Below, piece after piece: positions 19,327 to 29,779 of a stretch of 64,000 nucleotides of DNA. Made by a program: the position numbers and the translations under genes. Under the pieces are notes generated by a model, which did not search any database, had not been told where the DNA came from, and saw only the letters and a program-made list of their open reading frames with translations. The first letter of the stretch is position 1; each line of letters opens with the position of its first letter. The DNA comes from Sphingobium sp. 15-1 (GTDB taxonomy: Bacteria > Pseudomonadota > Alphaproteobacteria > Sphingomonadales > Sphingomonadaceae), in contig NZ_JABXJG010000003.1 of assembly GCF_013375535.1 (NCBI RefSeq), positions 558,001-622,000 on the forward strand. Direction: 5' to 3'.

Positions 19327-19428
19327 ACTCTGGGGAGCTCCGGCAGAGGGGCTAAAGCCGCTGCAGAAGGCTACCGGCCTGCGAGAACCCGCTGAACCTG
19401 ATCCGGTTTGCACCGGTGCAGGGAACGG
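19327..19428 (+). promoter_or_regulatory. TPP riboswitch (THI element)
   Basis: The leader of thiC holds the conserved core of a thiamine-diphosphate riboswitch: TGGGGAGCTC at 19331-19340, a variable stem, GCGAGAACCC at 19381-19390, then CTGAACCTGATCCGGTTTGC from 19392 and the closing CAGGGAACGG. The usual CTGAGA box is replaced by CTGCGAGA. It lies about 110 bp before the thiC ATG and should repress thiC-thiSG when thiamine diphosphate is plentiful, probably by blocking translation, since no clear intrinsic terminator follows. Confidence 0.88.
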
Positions 19429-19537
19429 AACTGGACTGGTTCGAATCTCCGTCCCGCTCTTCCGTCACACAAGTGGAGATCAGGCGGTCTGCTGCAAAGG
19501 GCGCCGTCGGAACGCAGTTCATGATTGGAGAATTCGT

Positions 19538-21381
<1,844 letters not shown>

Positions 21382-21385
<4 letters not shown>

Positions 21386-22383
21386 CCGAAACCGTCTCCA
21401 TCCTCCTCAACGGCGAGCATTGCCGCGTCCGCCCTGGGCTCAGCATTGCGGAGCTGGCGTTCGAGCTGGGTTTCGTATCGACGAAGATCGCCGTCGAACG
21501 GAATCGTGTGGTCGTCCCACGCTCCACGCTCAGGCAGGTGATGGTGAAGGATGGCGATGAGTTGGAGGTCGTCCATTTCGTCGGCGGCGGCGATCATTCC
21601 GCCTCGGTGACGGCAGACGATGCCTGGAGCGTTGCGGGGAAAAATTTTACCTCGCGCCTGATCGTCGGCACCGGCAAGTACAGGAATTTCGAGCAGAATG
21701 CGGCGGCGGTCGCGGCGTCGGGGGCGGAGATCGTCACCGTGGCGGTGCGGCGGGTCAATGTGTCGGACCCCAAGGCGCCGATGCTGACGGATTTCATCGA
21801 TCCCAAGAAGATCACCTATCTGCCCAATACGGCGGGGTGCTTTACGGGTGAGGAGGCGATCCGCACGCTGCGTCTGGCGCGTGAGGCGGGCGGCTGGGAT
21901 CTGGTGAAGCTGGAGGTGCTGGGCGAGGCGCGGACGCTCTATCCCGACATGGTGGAGACGCTGCGGGCGACCGAGGTGCTGGCCAAGGAAGGCTTCAAGC
22001 CGATGGTCTATTGCGTCGATGATCCGATCGCCGCCAGGCGGCTCGAAGATGCGGGCGCGGTGGCCATCATGCCACTGGGCGCGCCGATCGGATCGGGCCT
22101 CGGGATCCAGAACAGGGTGACGATTCGCCTAATCGTCGAGGGCACGCGGCTCCCCGTGCTGGTCGACGCGGGCGTCGGCACCGCGTCGGAAGCAGCGGAG
22201 GCGATGGAACTGGGATGCACCGGCGTCCTCATGAATACCGCCATCGCTGAATCCAAAAATCCCCTATTAATGGCACGCGCGATGAGGGCGGGTGTCGAAG
22301 CCGGTCGCATGGCCTATCTCGCCGGACGCATGGGCAAGCGCCTCTATGCGGACCCCTCGAGTCCGCTTGCCGGGCTCATATGA
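21382..22383 (+). CDS. thiSG: Fused sulfur carrier ThiS / thiazole synthase ThiG
   Basis: 333 residues. Residues 1-67 are ThiS (beta-grasp): ILLNGEHCRV, VVVPRSTLRQ, and a diglycine in VHFVGGGDH that is normally the protein's C-terminal thiocarboxylation site. The rest is ThiG, a TIM-barrel thiazole synthase: LIVGTGKYRNF near 93, the Schiff-base lysine in DLVKLEVLG, MPLGAPIGSGLGI and VGTASEAAEAMELG. Here the carrier glycines are followed by about 20 linker residues and the ThiG barrel, so sulfur transfer must involve processing or an altered chemistry. Such fusions are known in alphaproteobacteria. No thiO, thiE or thiF is in the window. Confidence 0.93.
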
Positions 22384-22591
22384 ATTTTGCCATCCACACG
22401 AACCCGAGGAAGCTGCTCATCCCAATATCGGCGGACGCGGGACGCAGAAGTACGTAGCGGTGACGATTTCGGGAGAGACGAAGCGCGCTGACTAATCCAT
22501 AGGATGGTCGACCGCGTTTACCGTTGATCGAATATGTGATAGGCTTTAGCGCTGAAAGAAATAGAATATATGCCGGCAGGAGTGGGCTGTA

Positions 22592-23617
22592 ATGGACACA
22601 CAGGTAGTGCGAGCAGCAGGGGTCGCCGGCTATCGATCCCTGGTGGACACAGTAGGTGATCGGAGAAACGCACCTCGATTGTCTGACATGGGCGTTTCCA
22701 ATGAAGCCGAAGGCGATCACTATATCGGCTACCTCAAGGTCATCGAAACGCTCGAAGCGGCGGCGCAGCGGTTGAATTGCCCCGATTTCGGTATGAGGCT
22801 GGCGCAACAGCAGGATTTCGATGTGTTTGGGGCACTGGGCGTAATCATGCGGCATGAGAAGACCATCAGGTCGAGCTATAACAAAGCCGAGCAATATCTC
22901 GCTTATCATAGCCCGGCGATTACATCAGGCCTGCGCGAATTGCCCAGCGACAAATACGAATTTCTGGCCTTCGACGTCGATATTTCGCAGACCTCCTATG
23001 CCAGCCAGCATTATGAACTCAGCATCAGCCTGATCCATCGCTGCCTTCAGCATCTGTCCGGCGGCATTTATCAACCGCATGAAGTGTTGTTCAGACACAT
23101 GCCGGTTGCTCCGCTTTCAACTTATCGCCGGGTATTTGGGATCACACCCAAATTTGGTGCGGCTACACCTGGAATCATTCTGGCTAAACAATATCTGGAT
23201 TGCGCCATCGCCAATCACAGCCAGGTGCTTTCCGAACTGGCGGAATATTTCCTGAAGGACAAATGTCCGGTGAATGGCGAATATTATTCCGCAAAGACGC
23301 GTGAAATCATTCGCCACCAGATCGCGGATCAAGACTGTACTCAGGCCGATGCTGCACGGATGATGGGCGTTAGTGCGCGTACACTTCAGCGACGGTTGCA
23401 GGACGAAAATACGAATTTCGACAGCCTGCGCGATGAGATCAGGCGCGCCATGGCCGAGTTCTTGCTCAAATCCACTGACCTCAGCATCACGCAAGTGTCA
23501 GAGCGGCTGCATTATGGCGAATCTTCCGCGCTTACCCGCAGCTGTTATCGCTGGTTCGGTATGTCGCCTCGGAAATTGCGTCAGCAAGCGAGAAATGACC
23601 GGGTGGATTATCATTGA
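22592..23617 (+). CDS. AraC-family transcriptional regulator
   Basis: 341 residues. N-terminal ~200 residues resemble the arabinose-binding-like ligand domain (PF12625 type) of OruR/ArgR-like AraC proteins; the C-terminal ~100 residues form the double HTH (AARMMGVSARTLQRRL, then SITQVSERLHYGESSALTR and FGMSPRKLRQQ). ATG has AGGAG nine bases upstream. Lies between thiSG and the enoyl-CoA hydratase gene and is the only regulator inside the catabolic region, so it is the best candidate for sensing the substrate. Target sites are not identified. Confidence 0.88.
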   Translation: MDTQVVRAAGVAGYRSLVDTVGDRRNAPRLSDMGVSNEAEGDHYIGYLKVIETLEAAAQRLNCPDFGMRLAQQQDFDVFGALGVIMRHEKTIRSSYNKAEQYLAYHSPAITSGLRELPSDKYEFLAFDVDISQTSYASQHYELSISLIHRCLQHLSGGIYQPHEVLFRHMPVAPLSTYRRVFGITPKFGAATPGIILAKQYLDCAIANHSQVLSELAEYFLKDKCPVNGEYYSAKTREIIRHQIADQDCTQADAARMMGVSARTLQRRLQDENTNFDSLRDEIRRAMAEFLLKSTDLSITQVSERLHYGESSALTRSCYRWFGMSPRKLRQQARNDRVDYH

Positions 23618-23661
23618 CCGCCGGCGAGGTGCATCCTGCACCGTCATCGATCTAGTCGATT

Positions 23662-24531
23662 TCACCGCACTGAAAAGGGCCACCAGGGATAGAATGCGGG
23701 CATCCCATTCGAGACCCGATCTCTGAACCGGGGAGGACGCTTTTCCAAGAAGCTTGCGATCCCTTCCTTCACATCATCGCTGCGGGAGCGGGCGAACATG
23801 CCCATACTGTCCAGGCGATGCGCCTCCGCAGGGTGATCAGCCTCCAGCATCTTCCACAGAAGCTGCCGCGTGAGCGCTACGGAAACCGGCGCTGCGTTTT
23901 CTCGAATCTCCCGCGCCAAGGCATTGGCCGCAGGCAGCAAGTCTTCCGGTTCATGTAGCGATTGGACTAGCCCGCCTTCCAGCGCCTCGGTCGCGGGAAA
24001 TGTCCTTCCGGTAAGCATCCAGTCGAGAGCCCGGCTGATTCCGACTATACGGGGCAGGAACCAGGAGGATGCGGACTCCGGAACGATGCCTCTGCGAACA
24101 AAAGGAAAGGCGAATTTCGCCGCAGTTGAGGCAAGCCGGAAATCGGCGGCCAGCGTCAGCGTCGCGCCCATTCCCACAGCCGCACCGTTGATCGCGCAGA
24201 TAACGGGCTTTGTGAAGTCGAACATCCGCACCGTGAGATAGCCACCGCTGTCCCGCATGCGCGGGTCGCTCCAATCGGGCGTCGCACTTTCTTCCCTATC
24301 CGACCCGACGATGAAAACATCGCCGGCGGTCAGATCTGCGCCCGCGCTAAAGGCACGACCCGCGCCGGTGATCAGCACGCAGCGCACAGCGTCATCGGCA
24401 TCCGCCCGATCCAATACGTCCAGCAGCTCAAAGATCATCGGAGTGGTAAAGGCGTTAAGTTTTTCGGGCCGGTTCAGCGTAATGCGGGCTACCGCATCAT
24501 CAACCTGATACAGAATATCGGCGCTGTTCAT
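23662..24531 (-). CDS. Enoyl-CoA hydratase/isomerase family protein
   Basis: 289 residues, crotonase superfamily. Oxyanion-hole segments AFSAGADLT near 61 and AINGAAVGMGATLTLAADF near 115, and FVRRGIVPESASSW with a catalytic-type Glu. It hydrates or isomerises an enoyl-CoA. Convergent with the AraC gene (about 45 bp between stops). The presence of a second crotonase besides the FadB-like protein suggests an intermediate that needs a separate hydration or ring-cleavage step. Confidence 0.88.
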   Translation of the reverse strand: MNSADILYQVDDAVARITLNRPEKLNAFTTPMIFELLDVLDRADADDAVRCVLITGAGRAFSAGADLTAGDVFIVGSDREESATPDWSDPRMRDSGGYLTVRMFDFTKPVICAINGAAVGMGATLTLAADFRLASTAAKFAFPFVRRGIVPESASSWFLPRIVGISRALDWMLTGRTFPATEALEGGLVQSLHEPEDLLPAANALAREIRENAAPVSVALTRQLLWKMLEADHPAEAHRLDSMGMFARSRSDDVKEGIASFLEKRPPRFRDRVSNGMPAFYPWWPFSVR

Positions 24532-24550
24532 GCTTCTCTCCCCCTAATAT

Positions 24551-24656
24551 TAGAGCATCGTGCGCAAAAGTGGGAACCGGTTTTGCGCTTAAAACAATGC
24601 GACAACAAAAGTTTAGAGCGCACGGCCTGCGTCCGATTTAACGCAGCGCGCTCTAG
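24551..24656. repeat. Intergenic palindromic repeat (RIME/REP-like)
   Basis: Two imperfect palindromes in tandem: GCGCAAAA (24562-24569) with TTTTGCGC (24581-24588) around GTGGGAACCGG, and TAGAGCGC (24614-24621) with GCGCTCTA (24648-24655) enclosing a GCCTGCGTCC / AACGCAG sub-stem. The wording GTGGGAACCGGTTTTGCGC and the trailing GAGCGC blocks match a mosaic intergenic repeat dispersed through many alphaproteobacterial genomes. It separates the enoyl-CoA hydratase gene from the flavoprotein gene. Confidence 0.7.
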
Positions 24657-24708
24657 AGCGCCGCCGAAGCCGACTTCGGAAGGGTCGCAGCCATAAGAGG
24701 CGAAAACT

Positions 24709-25683
24709 TCAGGCTACCATTTCGCCCAGCCGTTGCCGGATGATCTGGTCCGCTTGGCCCATGATCCGTGCGAATAATATCGCAACGGTCGGAATATCGT
24801 TGATGAGGCCAGCCACCATTCCGCAGCTCCAAGCACCCGCCTCAAGATCACCTTCAACCATCACCTTTGGATAGATACCCGCAACCTGCTCCATAAGATC
24901 GTCGATGGTCAGCGCATCACCCTTTTGACGTTCGATCTCGATGATGCGTTCAACGCCTGCATTGTTCAATACGCGCTCGGTATTGCGCAACGAACGCATG
25001 ATAAGCCGCGTGTCGAGTTCGCTCGCCGCGACCAACGCTTGTTTGACTTTGTCATGAACCGGCGCTTCCTGTGTAGCGATGAAGCGCGTTCCCATATTCA
25101 TGCCTTCCGCGCCCAGCGCAAGAGCCGCCACCAAGCTGCGCCCATCGGCCATGCCGCCGGATGCCACGAAAGGTATCGTCAATTCCTCTGCCGCGCGCGG
25201 CAGCAGGATCATATTCGGAATATCGTCTTCACCAGGATGCCCACCGCATTCGAAACCGTCGATGCTGACGGCGTCGCAACCGATTTTCTCCGCCTTCAAT
25301 GCGTGACGTACCGACGTGCATTTGTGAATGACCTTTATGCCGGCTGCTTTGAGCGCGGGCATATGCTCTTCAGGGTTGCGCCCCGCGGTTTCGACGATAC
25401 GCACGCCGCCTTCGATTATTGCGTGAATATATTCGGCATAAGGCGGTTTGGCGAATGTCGGGAGGAAAGTGAGATTCACGCCGAACGGCTTGTCCGTGGA
25501 GTCGCTGCAGCGGGCAATCTCCTTTGCCAGCGCTTCAGGCGTTCGCTGGGTTAGGCCGGTAATGATGCCAAGCCCGCCCGCGTTCGAAACCGCGGAGGCC
25601 AGCTCGGTGAGGCCAACAAAATGCATCCCGCCCTGGATGATCGGGTGTTCGATGCCGAAAAGGTCCGTAATCCGTGTGCGCAT
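24709..25683 (-). CDS. Nitronate monooxygenase family flavoprotein
   Basis: 324 residues of the FMN-dependent 2-nitropropane dioxygenase/NADH:flavin oxidoreductase-like TIM barrel: PIIQGGMHFVGLTELASAV near 14-32, FGVNLTFLP near 67, HKCTSVRHALKAEKIG near 120, the GFECGGHPGEDD loop with the conserved His, and PFVASGGMADGRSLVAAL near 170. Members oxidise nitronates, and others are NAD(P)H:quinone reductases or enoyl reductases. Sequence alone cannot choose; the acyl-CoA neighbourhood favours an oxidoreductase role on a pathway intermediate. Confidence 0.85.
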   Translation of the reverse strand: MRTRITDLFGIEHPIIQGGMHFVGLTELASAVSNAGGLGIITGLTQRTPEALAKEIARCSDSTDKPFGVNLTFLPTFAKPPYAEYIHAIIEGGVRIVETAGRNPEEHMPALKAAGIKVIHKCTSVRHALKAEKIGCDAVSIDGFECGGHPGEDDIPNMILLPRAAEELTIPFVASGGMADGRSLVAALALGAEGMNMGTRFIATQEAPVHDKVKQALVAASELDTRLIMRSLRNTERVLNNAGVERIIEIERQKGDALTIDDLMEQVAGIYPKVMVEGDLEAGAWSCGMVAGLINDIPTVAILFARIMGQADQIIRQRLGEMVA

Positions 25684-25718
25684 TCATGACTCCAAAAAAA
25701 GCGCGACGTCCTCTGGTT

Positions 25719-26012
25719 TCAACCCAATCCCTGAACGAGCAGCATTACGCCTTCCGTACCCGCCCGGCGCCGCACCGATATGCGCTGATACTCATCGGAC
25801 AGCATAAAGGCTTCATAGGCCGCTTTGTTCGCGAATTCGAGGATGACCACCTTGCGGCCGTCCCATTTCCCTTCCAGTGCGACAGTATCTTCGTCAGCGG
25901 CGAGTATTCTCACGCCCTGTGAGCGCTGGAAGAGATTGATGAATCCTTGGGAATAGCGATCATATTCGCCGCGATCGATGATCTTGATCAGCGCCAGAAC
26001 ATAGAGTGACAT
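25719..26012 (-). CDS. DUF1330 domain protein
   Basis: 97 residues, dimeric alpha-beta barrel-like DUF1330 family: VLALIKIIDRGEYDRYSQGF at the N-terminus and KVVILEFANKAAYEAFMLS near 54-72. Function is unknown; family members often accompany catabolic operons. It ends 35 bp before the nitronate-monooxygenase-like gene and starts just downstream of the terminator that closes acuI. Confidence 0.85.
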   Translation of the reverse strand: MSLYVLALIKIIDRGEYDRYSQGFINLFQRSQGVRILAADEDTVALEGKWDGRKVVILEFANKAAYEAFMLSDEYQRISVRRRAGTEGVMLLVQGLG

Positions 26013-26035
26013 ATCGTCATCTTCCCATCACAGGA

Positions 26036-26069
26036 ATAAAAGCGGCCCGTCCAGCCGAACGGGCCGCTT
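26036..26069 (-). terminator. Intrinsic terminator after acuI-like gene
   Basis: On the minus strand an 11-bp perfect stem (26040-26050 with 26059-26069, arms AAGCGGCCCGT and ACGGGCCGCTT) is followed by a T-rich tract (TTTTATTCC). It lies six bases past the stop of the AcuI-like gene. Confidence 0.8.
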
Positions 26070-26074
26070 CGCGC

Positions 26075-27067
26075 TTAAAGGTCGACAACAACCCGCCCGC
26101 GCACTTTGCCGGCCAGAATGTCGGTGCAGAGCTGCGGTACGTCATCCAGCGTGGCACGGGAGGTCATCTGCTCCAGCTTCGACAGATCGAGATCTTCGGC
26201 AAGACGCTGCCATGCCTTTTCGCGTTGGGCGTAAAGTGCGTGGACGGAATCGATGCCTGCAAGCGTCACTCCACGCAGAATGAACGGCAGGATATTGGTT
26301 GGCAAATCCACGCCGGAAGCGACACCGCAGGCAGCGACAGCGCCATTATATTTTATCTGAGTGAGCACGGTTGCCAGCGTCTGGCTCGATACGGTATCGA
26401 CCGCGCCCGCCCAACGCTCCGCATTGAGCATCTCGCCTGCCTTTGAGAATTCTGCCGCGTCGACGATCTCGTCTGCGCCCAATCCGCGCAGATAATCCGC
26501 CTCTTCGTTGAACCGGCGGGACGATGCGACAACATGATAGGCAAGTTTCTTCAGGATCGCGATGGCAACCGAACCTACACCTCCCGCTGACCCAGTGATA
26601 AGAATCGAACCCTTGTCGGGGGTTACTCCCGCATGTTCGAGCGCGAGCACGCAAAGCATCGCAGTATATCCGGCGGTGCCGATCGCCGCGGCTTGCGATG
26701 TCGAAATGGAATCGGGCAGCGGCACCAGCCATTCGGATTTCACGCGAGCCTTGCCGGCGTATCCGCCATGATGCCCTTCACCGACCCCATAGCCATTGAG
26801 CACCACGCGATCCCCTTCCTTGAAGCGGGCGCTGCTCGACTCGATCACGGTGCCTGCGAAATCGATACCCGGTACCAGCGGATAGTTCTTGATCATCGGC
26901 GCGGCATTGGTGACGGTCAGGCCATCCTTGTAGTTGACGGTCGAATGCTCCACCTTGACCGTGACGTCGCCCGCCATCAGGTCGCTATCCGACATTTCCG
27001 TAAAAATCACCTTATGGCCATCCCCCCCTTGGTTGGTGGCAAGAAGCGCGCGAAAACTCTCCGACAT
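26075..27067 (-). CDS. acuI: Acrylyl-CoA reductase-like (AcuI/YhdH) oxidoreductase
   Basis: 330 residues from ATG 27067, which has AGGAGA seven bases upstream; the frame is open to 27118. Zinc-less medium-chain dehydrogenase of the AcuI/YhdH group: STVNYKDGLTVTN near 38, PLVPGIDFAGTV near 60, NADPH motif GSAGGVGSVAIAI near 150. AcuI reduces acrylyl-CoA to propionyl-CoA with NADPH; with the PrpE-like ligase nearby this points to a three-carbon CoA ester in the pathway. Identity at substrate level is inferred. Confidence 0.82.
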   Translation of the reverse strand: MSESFRALLATNQGGDGHKVIFTEMSDSDLMAGDVTVKVEHSTVNYKDGLTVTNAAPMIKNYPLVPGIDFAGTVIESSSARFKEGDRVVLNGYGVGEGHHGGYAGKARVKSEWLVPLPDSISTSQAAAIGTAGYTAMLCVLALEHAGVTPDKGSILITGSAGGVGSVAIAILKKLAYHVVASSRRFNEEADYLRGLGADEIVDAAEFSKAGEMLNAERWAGAVDTVSSQTLATVLTQIKYNGAVAACGVASGVDLPTNILPFILRGVTLAGIDSVHALYAQREKAWQRLAEDLDLSKLEQMTSRATLDDVPQLCTDILAGKVRGRVVVDL

Positions 27068-27154
27068 ATCTGTTCTCCTTTCGACAGCCGCATCGCGGCA
27101 AGCCCCCCCTCGCCTCAATTCCAGCGAAGGCTTGTTAACTCCGATCGTGACCGA

Positions 27155-28588
27155 TTACGCGGGCCGCGGTTCGAATCCGATCGCCGCCTTGGTTTCCAGA
27201 AATTCCTGGAATGCCAGCTCACCCCATTCCCGCCCGTTGCCCGACATCTTGTAACCGCCGAAGGGAGCGTTGAAGTCCGGCGGAGCATCATTGATGTATA
27301 TCTGTCCGGCGCGGATCTGGCGCATCACCTTGCGCGCATGGTTGAGATCGCCGCTCTGCACATAGCCGGCGAGCCCATAGGGGGTGTCGTTGGCGATCCT
27401 GATCGCCTCGGCTTCATCATCATAGTTCATGATCGCGAGCACCGGGCCGAAAATTTCTTCGCGGGCAATGGTCATATCAGGTGTCACATCGGCAAATACC
27501 GTTGGCTTGACATAATAACCCTGGTCAAGACCTTCGGGGCGTCCGATGCCGCCGGCGACCAGCGAAGCGCCCTCGTCCATGCCGATCTGAATGAGGGATT
27601 GTATCTTATCCCACTGCGCTTTGGAAACGACGGGTCCGATCGTCGCATTGCTGCCCGGCGGGCCGGCAACGATCTCCTCAACCGCCGCCCTGGCGAGTTG
27701 TTTCACTTCTTCAGCCATCGAACTTGGCACAAGCATGCGCGTCGGAGCCGTGCAGGTCTGGCCCGAATTGGTCATGATGCTCTTGACGCCGCGCTTCACA
27801 GCGTCTTGCAGATCAGCGTCGGCCAGAATGATATTCGGGGATTTGCCACCCAGTTCCTGATGCACGCGCTTCACAGTGGCCGCCGCATCCCGGGCCACTT
27901 CGATGCCGGCGCGGGTCGAGCCGGTAAAGCTGACTAGATCGACGTCGGGATGACGGGAAAGAGCAGAGCCCACCGTCGGCCCATCGCCGTTGACCAGATT
28001 GAACACGCCTGCCGGTACACCGGCTGCATCGAGAATTTCGGTCCAAAGCCGCGCCGAGAAAGGCGCGATCTCGGAGGGTTTCAATACCATTGTGCATCCC
28101 ACGGCAAGCGCAGGCACCACCTTGCAGGCGATCTGGTTGATCGGCCAGTTCCAGGGCGTTATGAGAGCGCAAACGCCGATCGGCTCTTTCGTGATCAGGG
28201 TCGTGCCCTTGAGTTCCTCGAACGGGAAATTTTCCAGCGCCTTGATCGCCGTCGCCAAGTGAGCCGCGCCGATGGGCGCCTGAGCCGAGGCCGCCAGCCA
28301 GTCCGGCGCACCCATTTCTTCGGTGATGGCGGCGGCGACTTCATCGATCCGCCGCTTATATTCCGCCGCAATCGCCTTTAACAGTGCAAGCCGCTCTTCA
28401 CGCGTGGTTGACGAGAAGGACGGAAAAGCTTGGCGTGCGGCCGCGACCGCGGCGTCCACATCCGCCTCGCTGCCGAGATTGATTACGCCTGCGACTTTTT
28501 CGGTCGCCGGGTTGATGACGTCCAGAACCTTCGGGGCGACTGGATCTACCCATTCGCCATTTATGTAGAATTTACGATAGTCGCGCAC
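27155..28588 (-). CDS. Aldehyde dehydrogenase family protein
   Basis: 477 residues, complete NAD(P)+-dependent aldehyde dehydrogenase. Visible: TPWNWPINQIACKVVPAL near 140, FTGSTRAG near 216, general base Glu in HQELGGKSPN near 244, catalytic Cys in NSGQTCTAPTRM near 278, and EEIFGPVLAIM near 375. Oxidises an aldehyde to a carboxylic acid, which either nearby acyl-CoA ligase could activate. It follows the SDR gene by about 60 bp, fitting alcohol to aldehyde to acid. Confidence 0.92.
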   Translation of the reverse strand: MRDYRKFYINGEWVDPVAPKVLDVINPATEKVAGVINLGSEADVDAAVAAARQAFPSFSSTTREERLALLKAIAAEYKRRIDEVAAAITEEMGAPDWLAASAQAPIGAAHLATAIKALENFPFEELKGTTLITKEPIGVCALITPWNWPINQIACKVVPALAVGCTMVLKPSEIAPFSARLWTEILDAAGVPAGVFNLVNGDGPTVGSALSRHPDVDLVSFTGSTRAGIEVARDAAATVKRVHQELGGKSPNIILADADLQDAVKRGVKSIMTNSGQTCTAPTRMLVPSSMAEEVKQLARAAVEEIVAGPPGSNATIGPVVSKAQWDKIQSLIQIGMDEGASLVAGGIGRPEGLDQGYYVKPTVFADVTPDMTIAREEIFGPVLAIMNYDDEAEAIRIANDTPYGLAGYVQSGDLNHARKVMRQIRAGQIYINDAPPDFNAPFGGYKMSGNGREWGELAFQEFLETKAAIGFEPRPA

Positions 28589-28651
28589 TGCTTTCTCCCG
28601 ATATTTCAGAAATCGGAAGCAAACCCGCCGCGCGGGCCGCTTCTCTCAAAT

Positions 28652-29425
28652 TCAGTGGCAAAGCGTTCCGCCGTCCACCACCAGTTCGGCGCCAGTCATG
28701 AATCTGGACTCGTCGGACGCAAGGAACACAACCGCACCTGTAACATCTTCCGGTTCACCGATACGGCCCATCGGTATCCGATTGACGGTGCGCGAATTAT
28801 ATATCTCCGCGTCCTCAGGAGGCAGCGCGCCAGTCCCCGCCTCGACCATGGGCGTCCGCACGAAACCCGGGTGAACCGAATTGACCCGGATACCGGTGTT
28901 TTGGGTGGCGCAGTGCAGCGCCGCAGATTTGGTCAACCCACGTACGCCAGCCTTGCTGGCGCAATAGGCGGCGACCGCTTGATCGGCCGCGATACCCCAG
29001 ATCGATGAAATGTTGATGATCGATCCACCGCCAACCTCCCTCATGAGGGGGATAGCCTGTCTGCAGCCCAGAAATACGCCCGTCAGGTTGACTGCGAGCA
29101 CCTTGTTCCACCATTTGAGCGTGCAATCCTCAACTGTCGCGCCTGGCGCGATGCCTGCATTGTTGACCAGAATATCGAGGCGACCGAACGCCTGCCTGGT
29201 CTTGTCCATGAGAGCAGACCAAGATTCCTCACTGGTAACGTCATGTTGAACGTAGAGCACGTGCGCTCCGGCGCTTCGCAGCAGCTCGGCCGCCTCTTCG
29301 CCCTTGTCCTCCGCAATGTCGCTGATCACGACGCGCGCGCCCTCCGCCGCGAGAGCCATGGCAAAGGCCCTGCCCATGCCCATCGCACCGCCGGTTACAA
29401 TGGCCACTTTGTCCTTGAGTCGCAT
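28652..29425 (-). CDS. SDR-family oxidoreductase
   Basis: 257 residues. Classical SDR: TGGAMGMGRAFA near 12, NNAGIAPGA near 89, Ser in NISSIWG near 139, Tyr-Lys in AAYCASKAG near 153, and a C-terminal MTGAELVVDGGTLCH. NAD(P)-dependent alcohol dehydrogenase or ketoreductase of 3-alpha-hydroxysteroid-dehydrogenase-like type. First gene of the SDR-ALDH-acuI run; divergent from the PrpE-like gene across a 350-bp AT-rich gap. Confidence 0.9.
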   Translation of the reverse strand: MRLKDKVAIVTGGAMGMGRAFAMALAAEGARVVISDIAEDKGEEAAELLRSAGAHVLYVQHDVTSEESWSALMDKTRQAFGRLDILVNNAGIAPGATVEDCTLKWWNKVLAVNLTGVFLGCRQAIPLMREVGGGSIINISSIWGIAADQAVAAYCASKAGVRGLTKSAALHCATQNTGIRVNSVHPGFVRTPMVEAGTGALPPEDAEIYNSRTVNRIPMGRIGEPEDVTGAVVFLASDESRFMTGAELVVDGGTLCH

Positions 29426-29779
29426 CTCGTTCTTACACCCTCTCTAAAGCCAGCGCGCTCAACAGCGCGAACCACGAATGCTCAGCCGACCGGGCTCTGG
29501 CTGGAATCCATTATATGCCCTTACGCTGCTTTATGCAGCATTGAAGCAAAAGCCCTGAAATCGCATTTTACTGTCACAATATGATCGGAGAACATTTTAA
29601 TAAATACATCATAATTCATATTAAATTCAAAAAATACTGTGGCAATATTTGCGAATTGTTGATTTTTTATTTGACACTTTCGAAATCGGAGCCAATGTAG
29701 AGGCAATCTAGCGCGATTCCCTGCGCCAGACTTGGCAGCGCGCGCCGCAATTTTAACATCATACGCCGGAGAGAGTGGT
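29426..29779. promoter_or_regulatory. AT-rich divergent promoter region
   Basis: About 350 bp between the SDR (minus) and the PrpE-like ligase (plus), much more AT-rich than the flanks. A TTGACA hexamer at about 29672 faces the ligase, with a weak -10-like ATGTAG 18 bases further. This is the natural place for binding by the pathway regulator; no operator was identified with certainty. Confidence 0.4.

Noticed and set aside
22376..22909. A minus-strand frame of 177 codons between thiSG and the AraC gene
   Set aside because: Overlaps the start of the AraC regulator, whose domain content is clear, and shows no family features.
26633..27937. A 434-codon plus-strand frame opposite the AcuI-like and aldehyde dehydrogenase genes
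   Set aside because: It spans two real genes on the other strand and has no recognisable domain.
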